Part shown: positions 12,001 through 25,027 of the stretch, in pieces | Numbering within the stretch: the first letter of the stretch is position 1 | Layout: the number at the start of each line of letters is the position of its first letter | NCBI RefSeq assembly: GCF_018320785.1 | Contig: NC_054867.1 | Span: 20,480,855-20,544,854 of the forward strand | Length of the DNA stretch: 64,000 nt | Direction of reading: 5' to 3' | Source: Cheilinus undulatus | Lineage: Eukaryota; Chordata; Actinopteri; Labriformes; Labridae | Made by a program: the position numbers and the translations under genes | Notes under the pieces: model-generated | Databases searched by the model: none | The model's input: only the letters and a program-made list of their open reading frames with translations | Told to the model about the DNA's origin: nothing

Positions 12001-15000
12001 GGTTAGAAATACTTAGGATAAACAGACATTTTTATAGCAGAGCTAATAATTTCGTCCTCATCTGCATCTAACAAGGACCATTACATCCTTGCCAGGTGGA
12101 TGAGGTGAAACTTAAGAATTACAAACATCTATATACAGAGAAAAGATTATCTAAGCAAGGAAAAGAGGAATAAGATGTTACCTGTCCAATGCACACAGCC
12201 AGTGACAGCCCCCCAGATGCTACTGACACACTTTTAGGCTGGAAATCCATCTTTACCATGTCTGTACCACTAAAACCAACAACAAAGGGGAAATATACTT
12301 TCAGTAAACAGTGAAACAATTTTGGGTGGAAATTCTAAAATCATGACATTCTGTAACATTACATTTTTACAAGTCAAAATATACATGTTTTATTTGTACA
12401 ACAACATTCCCTTTGACACTTCGGATAACAGATTTGCAATTTAAAACCTATACTTTAAATAAAAATGTTCTATCACATTCAGAGCAAAACTATTTAGAAT
12501 AAGCCCTGCAAACCTGCTTTAAGTTTCTTTTATGACTAGTCTAACGATTGAGAATCAAGAATGCTTATTGTTTACTTTTTAACACATACCAGAGAGAGCA
12601 GATGCATTTCTGAAATATTTACTTTTATTTATAAATTTTTTTTAACCTAAATCTTAATTGGCTTATTTGTGGAAGATCCTTACATCACTGCAACTCACCC
12701 TAAAATACAGAGCACGTTTATGATCCCTGCAGAGCTTACGTCACATCTGTCACCTGCACAACGAGGTATCTTCACACCTACCTGTACTCCTTCTTGTTGA
12801 TGCTGGTGTAGCGCAGTGTATCATCCATGCTGCAGGTCACCAGTTCATCAGCTTCAGTGACTGCCATCTTGCTCACCAGGTTGGTGTGGCCTTTCCCTGA
12901 GAAGCAGTCATTCTCCCCAGAATCTGCATCCCAGTAATGTGCAGCACTCATTAAGGAAAAAAAAATAAACCGTTTACATTGACAATTAATGTTGCTGAGG
13001 TGGAGAAATGAAAATCATAATCTAAAATAAAGACTTGTGTAGTAAGTTTGGACAGTAAGCCCTGTCTTTGCAATCTGATTAATCTAATTATCATTTATTC
13101 AACACTCACTCACTGGTTTGTTACTGACTGAAACACACTGGTCTTTCCACCTAGCAGCGTCCCTTAAGCCTGGTTTATACTTCTTTATAAAATCTATGCT
13201 GTAGCATATGCTTCGAGTTCAATGAAGAAGCTAGATTTGCTCATACCTCTCACCAAAGAGCACTGTGTTTTTTTTTTTTTTTACAAATACTGCTAGTTTC
13301 AAGAAGCTCAGAAGTCCCTTGTTTTCTTTCAATGTCTTCATGGATATTGTGTGTACTCTAGGGAATACATAGGAGGGCTGCAGACAACAAACCAGTTCCT
13401 CAAATCTACTTGCCGGAAATATCTGAAGTGTGCTTCCTCATCCGTGTTTCTCAGTGGCCAAACAAGTGTGAAAAATTACTCCATCTTCTTACAACTGATT
13501 CAAAAACAAAACAGCCCACTTCCTGCGATGATTCCCCTCTTTTATCCTTTGTAATAACTGAAGTCAATCAACTGCTGCTCTGTATCTATTAGCTCCACTA
13601 CGATATTCTTAGTATCATTTGCCATGGTTTCCTGAATATAAAGAAGCACATAATATGGCAGGACAAGAAACTGGCGATGCCACAAGCACAGAAATCAAAC
13701 TGCCAACAAGCATTTTGGCAGAGCACTGCAGAAAGGCGCAAGCACACCGATGCACAAGTGTGTGATGCCCATGGCAGTGTAAGCCACAATGGCGAGGAGT
13801 CCAGGCAGAAGTAAAATCCAGGCTTTAATTTCATAAAGCATCCAGTTCAAACACTAAGCATCTAACTATGCATCACCCTACAACTCCTTAAGTCTTTTAA
13901 GAGTTTCCTAAGAAGGACAATTCAGTTTTATCAAGACAAACAATTGCTAAGATAAAGCTATTCATTGGTACCACTACTCATACACTACAAGCGCTTCTTA
14001 AAATCACTGGTTCAACTTTTCATCCACCATTTCTTATTAAAGTTAAATCTATAGCCTATCTTAGCCTTTCAGCAGTTCTTCCACAGTTCAGCTCTCAGCA
14101 TCCCCATGCAATTTCAGCTGAAATTGCATTTTGATCTAGTTAAATTAGCTTTACTTTTATGTTAAACAGAACTTTTTCTGATCATTTTTATGGCAAAAGG
14201 CCTTTCTTTTAAACAGAGAGTGTGTTAGTTTGTGCTAAATGTCCCAAGGTCATCTGCCAGCACTGTAAAACTTTCAGTTTCAGGCACAGACTGTAGAAGA
14301 CACTGGACAAAGCTAAAGTGATATCAGCCATTTAGTTACTGAGATGGGCTTCTAAAGCCAATCCAGGGCGGCTGCCATATAGAAAACAATGTCTCAAACT
14401 AATTTCAGAGCAACTGAGAAACATAGAGTTAGAGCTGAGTTGGGTCTAAAGCCTCCAACAAACAGCTACATGTTGGCTTGTGGCGACTCAATCATGGCCC
14501 CGGTCATGCTTAACTCGTATCCTTTTAAAAAACAAAATGGATAAGTGATTTAAATTTTAATCCAGTAATTTATTTAAATTCACAACCAGTACAATATGTG
14601 CTCATAGAGATGTGAACTATTCCAACAAGAATCAATGTCTGACCCAGGCTGTAATCTAGGGATGTAGCTGTCATCACAGATTCAGAAGGACTACCTGTAA
14701 TCGTATTAATCTGGAGAAATAAGACAGGTTAGGGTGACACTGCTATGTTTACAAAAGGGAAAAAGAAAAGAGACAAAATCAGCGCAGAAAAAAGGATCAA
14801 AGGTGTAAATTAGAAAAGTACTCAGAGCGCAGACCTCTGCCATCAGCCCTATCTCCCAATAGTACAGATCCTTTAAAAAATTCCTGGATCCAGACAATGA
14901 TCCGGATCACTCCCAAAATCTAATCAGTTCTTCCTTATGCCATTTTTGACATTTCCTGAAAATTTCATCAAAATCCATCCACAACTTTTTGAGTTATGTT

Positions 15001-18000
15001 GCTAACAAACAAACAAACTTACTAACTAACAAACTAACTAACTAACCCTGCCGATCACATAACTTCCTTGGGGAGGTAAAAATGTACAATTTGGCAGAGA
15101 AATCTACAAAACTGCAGATGGCATATTAAGACAACAGCTGACAGAATGTGCTATGCGATGTGGTGTTTAGATAGGGGGAGTGGAAGAGAAAATCTGAAAG
15201 CGAACAGACGTAAGAACTCAATGAGGTTCTGCACTGATTAATGCAGATCTATCTACCTTGTCTCCGCTCACCATCAGAGGAAATATTCTGTCTAATCTGA
15301 GCAATGGCAGCCAAGTTTACTGCCTTAGAGAAATGTTCCCTTAAATTGAGAAACGCTAGTTAAGTGTATTTCATAAAAGTGACAGAGTTAATTGTTGCTC
15401 TAACAGTATGTCATAAGACGAATCGTTTAGATGCACAATCAATGCAGCTTTATAAATGTAGGAGACAAAAACAGACCTCAGTCTGCACCTATCTGCCAGA
15501 GCAGTCTTAAAATAACCAAAGGTCTCTGAGGTGAGTCAGAGCGACCTTACATCATTACCAGCATGATTTGATCCATTAAAGGATATTGATGTGTCCATCA
15601 TTGCTGCCAGAGTAGATGTACTGTTGTCCTTTGCTGTTGTGAACCACAAGACACTGAATGGATTTGCTGTGTCCCTGTAAAACCATAAAGCATATTTAAT
15701 GATACACTTTCATTAGAACATAACAATTATCAATAAAGAATATCAGATTATAATCATGTGCAATTCACACGAGAGACTTTGTAATAAAGACACTCAAAGG
15801 TACTTGACTATTCTAAATATCTATGTGGTACCCTTATAGAGCATAACAGTGACTATATTTGACATACAATAGACTTAAATGAATCAAATCTCATCTCTTG
15901 GCTTGGTCAGCAAACCATAAACCAGCATTTCAACTCACACTTATTTTCTCATTAAATTTGATAAATGTATCCAAGAAACAAGCTCCTTATCCAGACCTTC
16001 TTCTGTAAAAAGGTGGTTTTATCTCTCAGTGGCGTGAGAACAAACTGCTTTCAGGAAGCGTTAAAAATAGCTGCCAGAAAATGAGTTCGGAACTTATACA
16101 AGAGCCAACCTGACAGACATCGCATCATTTTACCTGCTGTGTTTGAGTATTAGGAGAAAGTAAAACTTTAATATCTAAAGAATGAGTAAATGCTGATGAG
16201 ATTTGCCAATGTAAGCTGCTCATTTTAAAGTACAATAAGATATCTGAAGAATTATACTGATCCTGGTTTAACGTGGACTCATTTCTGTATTAATATAAAA
16301 ACAAAACATGGAGTTTTTTTGGGTGATAAAAACAAAAAAGTAGCAATTTACTTATTTACACACTTCACTTCTGTTTAAACTTGCACATTATATCATAATT
16401 CATAATAATTCACAGTACTTCATGGACTGTGATTTACAGTTTGTCACGGTCAACACCTTTATTTGATAGTTTTTTGTTTACTAATCTTCAAACTTAACCC
16501 TTTGAGGCCTTAAAATTTTACAATCTTAAGAGCCCAAAATGGCTAATTTCAAACATTAGCCTATTAAAATGTTACACATCAATATTTTTAAAATTTTGTT
16601 TGTTAATTTTTTCCAAACCAACTCTACTCACAAAAACAGGGTTTTGGGTGGGGTTTAAACGATAGAAAACAGTATTCTGACTGTTTGAATGATTGAATGT
16701 TTTCTCCCATACGTCACATTAAGGAAAATGGCGCCATCTGGTGGAAAACCATAAAAATTACATCTTCATCAAAAATACTTTAACGAAAATTTTGGCTTTA
16801 AGGGTAAATGTGTCACTATTTTTTACATAATGCATTAAGGCCTTGGGTATAAATTTGTAGCAAATTTTTTTCTTAATTTATGCAGGCCTACACTATTTCA
16901 ACAGAGCAGGACATAAATTTTAGCTGAGTCTTTAGTTAAAGAGGTCACAACTTTTGGTCTTTCCTATCACATGCCCAACTGCCATCTTTAAAGCTATTTC
17001 TCTGAATTATTAAGGCCTACATTACTAAGACTGCTTTTATTCATGGGCCGTCCGTAATGTTTTAATTGACAACCTGAGTGTGCTACAGCATTCCACTATA
17101 AGAGTTCAAAAAAAGTATCGATGATGTTGAACATTTTGACTCCTTTTCAGAAAAAAATCCCTCCTTTTGATGATCTGGATTATAATTAGTTTGTATTGAT
17201 AGGGGAAGGAAGGCAGTGATCATCCCTTTGATGGGGGAGTGTGGCGCTCTGTGCAGTGTTTTGGCAAGCTCATCTTAACAGAAGAGATTAAGTCTCCGTA
17301 GGAACTTTAAACACTGCCTCATGACCTTTCTACGTTTGTCTCTTGGTTTTGTCAGTGTCAGTATGAATATTTTAAAGGTTGAAAGCAGACAGAGACCTCT
17401 GAGTAGGAGCAGCAGTGTCTCTGTGGATAAGCAAAAAAAAAATGAGAGAATGAAAAAAGTTAGCTGACTTTTACCTGGATCAAAGTTTAGCCTCTTTCCT
17501 TCTCTGTTGTTGTTGATGTTGCCCTTTCTGTCTCATCAAAATACCTCTCCGTCCTGCAGCTGGCCATTAATCAGTAATGTGTAAGGTGTGTTTATTAGTG
17601 TCAGAGCAGGGGTGAATCTAGACATTTTGGTCGGGGGACCTGGGCTCTTGTTTGTGCAGGGGGGAATTTAAGGGTGCACCCACATTAGGCCATCCGTACC
17701 GTGCCTGGGCACGTTTCAGCCTAAAGTCTGATATATTTGGCCAATGTGAGTGCAAATGAAGGAGCACAAGCGCAGGAATAAGACGTAGCGTGAAATAACA
17801 ACAAGGGGACCCGCCTCAGAAAGCCCAGAGACAGCAGGATCCCAGTCCAGTACACATTTCTGACCAGTTTCTGGCAAAGTCAGGCTTTAATGACTGCAAG
17901 AGGATTTTTGGTTTATAAAATAAAGTGTCTTCCCTTGATTGAGTCACAAACAACAGCTCACAGGATAACAAACACCTTTCATCCTCCGTGCATAAAGGAG

Positions 18001-21000
18001 AGCGCCAAATACGCGGACAAGTGTGTGCTGGGGTTAATCACACGGCTGATTTAACCTCTCTTATTAAAAAATTATAATACCATACTACCATCCACTGAAT
18101 TAACTTACCTCTAATTCTATTTCATGTTATCAGGAAGTGAAATTGTGATCTTGATCGCTTACGTTTGTACAGAGCATTGTTTCTTAATCCTGAGGCGCTT
18201 TCACTTCCAGCTTTCATCAGAATTGCTCATGTCACCGTTAAAAAAATCTTTTAACTGAACATTTAATCCTGCTCTGGACACAGGCTGTCCTGTGACATGA
18301 GAGCTTGTTTGGTGAAGCACTGAATGGCATCCAAACGCAGAGAGATGCACAGTTCATGAAGCAAAAAATAATTCCGGGGGGTTCAGATAGTACACGGACA
18401 CGCAGAGGAATGACTGTAGGGGCTCATACGAGTTAAAAAAGTCGGGGTTTTATTCAGCAGAAGTGCTTGGAACTCTGATCAGGCTCAAGATTACATGCTG
18501 TGAGCAATAACTCTCCGCTATAAACCGTTTTCTCTCTCCCTCTCTCTCCTCACTGGATAGTTAATGTAGCTACTGATTCCAGGTCAGGTCAAATAACTCC
18601 GGTGTCAGATCAGATATCGTATAAATCTGCTGCTATTTTACAGCCTAAACAACACTTAAATATATTGAGTCGTCAACACGTATAAATTCATCAACAGTGG
18701 ATACTTCGTGTGATGACGTCGGCACATGACGTATCCGTGTCCAGGCCTGGATGCGTTGAGCAGTGTGAGTGCGGGCCAAAGGGGGGACAGGGGAGGGGGT
18801 GAAATGGGCTTCAGCACGGTTAAAATACGGCACGGTACGGATGGCCTAGTGTGAGTACACCCTAAATTTGTGTGCACACAAAGGATGGGTTATTGTGTAG
18901 AATTAGAATATTTTTGTTTATTATTCAAATTTTAAAAAAAATTACTACTTGTTAAAGTCAGTAAATAAGAGGGTAGAGTTGTTAGCAGAAAATGCAGTTT
19001 TCTTAAATTTAGTAGGGTTTTATCAATTAACTGGTTCAACTTGTTAATAGTATTTTTTTAGTCGTAAAATTTAACATATTTCTAAGTTTGTAGTTTAAAG
19101 TTGCCTTTGCAATTCTTAAAGTATTTTTTAATATTGACCACTGGGATTTTTTTAAGTTCCTCATTTTGTGTATTTCCTAACAAACAAGCAATAAATCATT
19201 GTATATTATAACTAACACAGTATTTTGTAGATTAAACTAAGGCTGAACAATTTTGAGAAAAAAATACATACTGCAATTAAATCAAAATTTCAGTAAACCC
19301 AAGTCAACCATTATCTTTTGTCCCCCTGAAAGCATTGATCCTGGTCCCGTTTTGGTACCTCTACCATGTCAAAGTATCAATTTAGAGCCCCCCCCCCAAA
19401 AAAACAAAAAAAAAAACAAAACAAAATAACCCAATAAAAACACATACCCAGCCCTAGTTCTCTCAAAGACCTCTAACCAGGAGAAGTGACCTGAATTTCT
19501 TGGTGATCTGACCTTGATTACGCGAATGGGCCTGTCAGGGTTGTTCTTGTCCAGGTAGTTGATGTATCCTGACAGGGAGATGCTGAGGAGGTGGTCCTTC
19601 TGCCACAGGCAGCCCAGCTGCTGGTCGGCTACATCGGTGCCCATGTTGAAGGTGGTGACAGCCGTACCTGTAGCCACATCCCATAGTTTCACCGTCTTGT
19701 CCCCTGAGGCAGAGATGAGTTGGGAGCTGTCAGGGCTCCAGCTGACCTAAAAGATTTAGAGCAGGACAGAGTAAAGCAACAACTTATAACAGTGATATTC
19801 AAATCAGTAAACTACATGTTAAAAAGTCCTTGAAATGATTACTTAGCAAAAGAAACATCAATGCTACGAAGAAAACAAAAACCAATGCAGTGACAGAGGA
19901 ATATTCTGTGTCCACACACAAACAAGTACACACACTAACTCTGATGAAAGCCAACTGTCTAGAAAAACAGAAACAGAGGCAGCTAATAAATGAATGAGCA
20001 AGAACAAAAAAGTTCAGACAATAGAGGATGAAAAAAAACATTTAAACTGACTGTAATGTCAAATGAGACGGACTCACTGCATAGATTCCTCCGTTGTGGG
20101 CCTTTTCTCCACCCAGCGGGCTGATGAAGTCGCCAGTTTTCCCATCATATATACAAATCTGCAAAAATCATATTGCTTAATAGAACAACATTTATACAGT
20201 TTCTTTCCTACAGTTCTGCCTCTTTAGTTGAGGGATGGAATTATTTAAGTTGTACTATTAGATCAAAGATCACATTTACAGCTAGCATGATTATTTTATC
20301 AGATTCAATATTAATACAGTTATTCAATATGCTCAGTGGTCATTCCCAATCACCTATTACTCACCTTGCCATCAGCTCCGGCTGTGACATAACGTTCTCC
20401 ATCTGGACAAAAACGAACACAGTGGACAAACTGGCTGTGCTCCTGAAGCAGTCATTAAAAAAAGATAAAGAAAAAAAGGAGAGATTAGACACAAAGACAG
20501 ATTTGGCAATAAATAGAAGGTCTGTATTGGTACAAAACAGTATTTGGCACAACATTTTAGCTCGTCCATATGCTATGTCAGTAATGAGGCATAAAGACAA
20601 TTTTATCTAAATGACCTATAACAGAATACATTTATTATACAAAGAAATTTGCTGTGCAACTCTTAAGAACAAGGAGAACATATGAAATTAGTAAGAATAG
20701 GGCCCTGAAAAAATTATAACAAAAAACTGCATAGATATAAAGAGTAAGTAATAAGTACAAAAACCTTTTAAAAAGTATTCACCCCCTTGGATGTTTTACC
20801 CTTTGTTGTTTTTATAATAAATAAATTATGGTCAGTATTGTTTGGCTTTAATTTGACAAAACAATTACAAAAAATAACTTTGACTGTGAATGATTTACAA
20901 AATCAAAAAAAATACAAACACATCCAAGGGCGTGAATACTTTTTAGAGGCACCGTAAATATTAATGGTTATGTAAATGAACCTACTCTTCTTGGTCATCT

Positions 21001-24000
21001 TTCCAACTTGAGCTATCACAGTCCTTCCTTATTTACACCATTAGAGCTTGGCAGAACTTTAGACAGAAACAGCTTAGTTCATAATTATTTTCTTTTTTAG
21101 GAAAAGCTACATCATTTATACAAAGTGACTGATATAAACAGACTCACTGTAAAGGGCTGTTTTCCAAATTAGACGTACTTGTGCATCGTGTAATATAACC
21201 AACAGCTACACAAATTGTGATGTACTGTACAGCCTCCTCTTACGCCAGAATGAGCGGCTCATGGACTAGTACAGAACAGCAGAACCGACTCGCAGTGCTA
21301 TTCTCTAAGCAAATGGTGACTGTGACTTCACACAGGAAAAGCAATGGTCAAAATCATAGATCTGACTTCACCACATACTGGTGAAAACAAACCGTGAGAT
21401 TTCTAAGAAGAGGACAGAATTAGCTAGAGGTTTACATGTTTCATATGCCTGCTTAAAGGTGTGAGGCTCTCTCATTCTCAAAGAATTAATTGGGGAAGTG
21501 GGATTATGTAACAGCAATAGACAAAAAAGGCTACCACTGTCAAAAACCACCAGGGTGAGACAAACTCAGGACAACCAAAGGACTTCAAAAACCAGGCAGC
21601 TGTTAAAAAAAAAGGTACCCAAAACAAACAGTAGCTACATTTGCTTAAGAATTAGACCTTGATACCAATAAACTCTAGGCTGGTCAGGCTGATCTGGCTT
21701 AATCAAGTCAGTTCTAACTAGTTTAGACACAAATGACTTAAAGAGCTGTATAAAAACATGCATTTCTTTAACTTACATGTTTTGTGTTTTTGAACTTGTA
21801 GGGAGGCCCCTCATAGTAGGACGAACAGGTGTCATCACTGCCTGTGGCAAGGCGATAAGGGCGACACTGTCTTATGTCCACGCTGTTGATTCTTTTGCAG
21901 TGTCCTGATATTTCACCAACTGAGTTGCCAGAGTCCCAAAGGATCACTGCCCCAAACCTAAAAGCAGGGGGTGAACAAGCACAGATTGATTCCAGGTTTC
22001 TGTTAGCATTAAGGGGATTAAAACATCTCACAGTTTTCTAATACGAACAAAAGTCAAATAATTACACCAGGGAATGTGATTATTGTGTATTTTACTCAAT
22101 AGTTAAAGTTAAAAGTAAGTTGTGCACAACTTTTCACAAATTGATATGAAAGCTAGGACATGTATAGTAAACAAAGATAAAATCTGTCCAAACAGACCTG
22201 AGCAGCAGAAATTAATCAGAATAACAGACATCTTGATCGATCCTTTGTGCAAACCCTTCATTTCCTTATCATGAATAAAATCTTGTTCTCACTTCTCTCG
22301 TCCTTCTCCAACAATAGCGATCCTCTTGCTATCTTCAGTCCATGCAATGTCCTTGATAATGCCGGAAAAAGGCGAGAACTCATTCTTGAGAATGTGCTCC
22401 TTCTGGGTGGTGTCCCAAATTCGAAGTTTTCCAGAGACATCTGTGGATTTAAAAACAACCATTTAATCGGAACACGAACACAGCTGCACATTTTGGGGAC
22501 TTGTGGTTGAAGTTGTGTTGCTTACCTCCTGATGCAATGTAGTAGCCAGAAGGGGAATACTTGGCAACAGTTACGTTATGTGCATGTTCGGTGTAAATGT
22601 CTGCTATGGCTGGGTTCTGTAAAAGGACAGAAATGTGAGGCATTAGGAGATCCAAGTCAGAAAAAAATCTATAAAGAAGTTATTTTGGAATCTCTGCTTT
22701 TTTAACTTGATAACTGCAGTACTTCTTCCTTTAAGACTGTTCAGACTGACTGAAGATTGACTTTTATGTTTAAAGCTGTCTCGTTAAAGTTGCAATACAT
22801 GATCGCTACATCATTACAGCATATATAGGTGCAACAGAGGCTGCTCTCCATTTGAAAATACTAACGTGTTGCATGTTGTGTAATGAGAATTTTGGTAAGT
22901 TAAGGTTACAAAACGCGGTGCAGGTAGAAATGAGGTGGCAGGTATGCACTGGAGCCTACTCTGCTAACAATCACGCAGCAGATTGTAAAGATAGGTCAAA
23001 AGCACTTTATAAAGGGTCCAGCATGGCATGAACACACCTGTTGCAGCTGAAGGGTGTGCGCAAAGGTGCAAAAATAGTACAAAACCATGACAGATTTGAA
23101 AAATGACAAAAGTGAGACTCAGACTGGGGCAAACAAACACATAACCAAATAAATAAGCAAACAAATTACATCAATGTTCCTGATGATGACACACTTCCCA
23201 TTGGTATACAGGAAGTTGTTTCCTTTGGGATCGCCGCCAATCACTTTTGCAACACCACGCTCCATCTGTGGGAGGCTGGCAAAAACATGTTCTAGAAAAT
23301 AGACACAACAAGAAAAATGAGAGTTAACACAACTTAAACATACTCACTTGAAAAAATGTAAACAGCATTACTCCATCAGGGACTGTGTGCAAACAGAAAA
23401 CTTAACACTATGCATGGCAAGCAATTACAACTCCAGAAACTGACACCATTTACTTCTCCCTGCTTGGACTAATTTCCTTAAGGAGAACATTTGTAGATCA
23501 TATGAAAATTCAAAATTAGGCATTACTCAATCCATAATGTGCACTAAATTTTGAAAATAAGCATCTGCCCTTACTGGTCAAGTCAGTTCTCACTCAGACC
23601 AAAACTGCACTTCTGTCTTAACAAAAATTTTGCATAAAAAAGACAGAAGGAGATTTCGCAACTAAAAAACACCAACCTCTCTTTCTTCTTTGGCATTGTA
23701 ACATTTGTGACTTTAAAAAATGATAATTCATTTAATTTTATCGCTGGGTCTGCTCTCTTTTCTTAAAATAACAGATGCATGATATTATCTGCATGATATC
23801 AGGATAGCAGATATTAGCCTGTAAAGTTAAATACCACTATGAGCAGGTATGAAAATGTGTTTCCATATCTACTGTCCATATATCAGCTGTAAATAAAAAT
23901 ATTATCAACCAAATCAGCCTCAGATAAAGGCCAAGCAAAATGTACAAACATACCATCAGATAGAGGGGGTTGTCTAGTGAAACACACTCTCAAGGGGGTC

Positions 24001-24964
24001 CAACATGCCCCTGAATATTCTGAATGAAGCCTCAAACATAAAACAACTCCCAGACTGTCTCCCCCACTCCTCTCTCAGCTCTACTTGACTCAGCCTCTCT
24101 TTGCATAGATACTGGGTTTTAAGTGCTGATATCAAAACTGATTATTTGCATTGCATGTGACCAATAACTGATATTTGAAATAGGACTGAGCAATTAATCA
24201 CAATTTAAATTAAATCGCAATATGTCCCACTGCAATTTTAAAATCGCAAAAGGTGCACTATTTCTTTGACCTGAAATGTGTTTTGAATACCAGTTTAATA
24301 AATGTTTGGAGGCAGAGATGTTAGGCTCTCTACATCATCCAAGTTTACATTTTTTTCTAGAATCATTTGCAAAAACTCAGACTTTTCTTGTATTTGTATG
24401 TCTGTCTTACTGAAGATGAGAAAGACATAAAACCGTCATTTCCTTAAATACAATTCATATCGAATTTGCAATGAGTCAAAATAATTGCAATTAAATTTTT
24501 TCAAGTTTACTAAATAATTTGTTTGTTAAAATATAGAATAATTTATCACTTGTTTGTGGAGAAATACATAATTCAAAACTTTATAATTAATCACATAATA
24601 GATTGCAATCACAATATTTGGGGGAAAAAACTGCAATTTGATTATTTTCCCAAATTGTTCAGCCCTAATTTGAAACCAATATGTGCTGGCAGTCAGACTG
24701 TGTGGTGGGCAGGACTTTAGGTGAGACTGAAAACAAAACTAGAGGGGAGAGCACACCTTTGCAGTGGAACCAAAGGCTGAAAATTGTTCTACCCTAGTGT
24801 ATACATTAATACTGGCTTAGCTATGTAGAAAGGTTGGAAATTGGATATTTGCAAAAATAAAATATCGTGCATCCTTTGAAAATATGTACCATATACAAAT
24901 AAATAGTGATTTTGGTTATAATACATATCAATTAGGGTTGCACAATTTTGTTAAACACCTTTTT

Positions 24965-25027
<63 letters not shown>

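Larger units (their letters stand above)
12939..15586 (-). other. wdr1: U12-type (minor spliceosome) AT-AC intron 9 of WDR1
   Basis: On the minus strand exon 9 ends ..GGACACATCA and the intron opens ATATCCTTTAATGG. It closes ..TTTTCCTTAATGAGTGCTGCAC before exon 10, ATTACTGGGATGC. The nine-base donor ATATCCTTT (15586-15578) is the exact U12 AT-AC consensus. TTCCTTAAT (12958-12950) matches the U12 branch site, with the branch A about 12-13 nt from the exon. Joining gives GGA CAC ATC AAT TAC TGG (GHINYW), as in the family. Reading past the donor meets an in-frame TAA three codons later, and no GT donor restores the frame. The intron holds a Harbinger-like MITE and a LINE tail. Confidence 0.94.

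Noticed and set aside
12950-12982. Ordinary GT-AG splicing of WDR1 intron 9 using the AG in 'aatgagtgctgc'
   Set aside because: No GT donor near exon 9 restores the frame, and an in-frame TAA follows. The AT-AC borders fit without any correction.
19236-19300. Another hAT-like MITE end ('taaggctgaacaatttt')
   Set aside because: Only one end is visible and no partner or target duplication was found.
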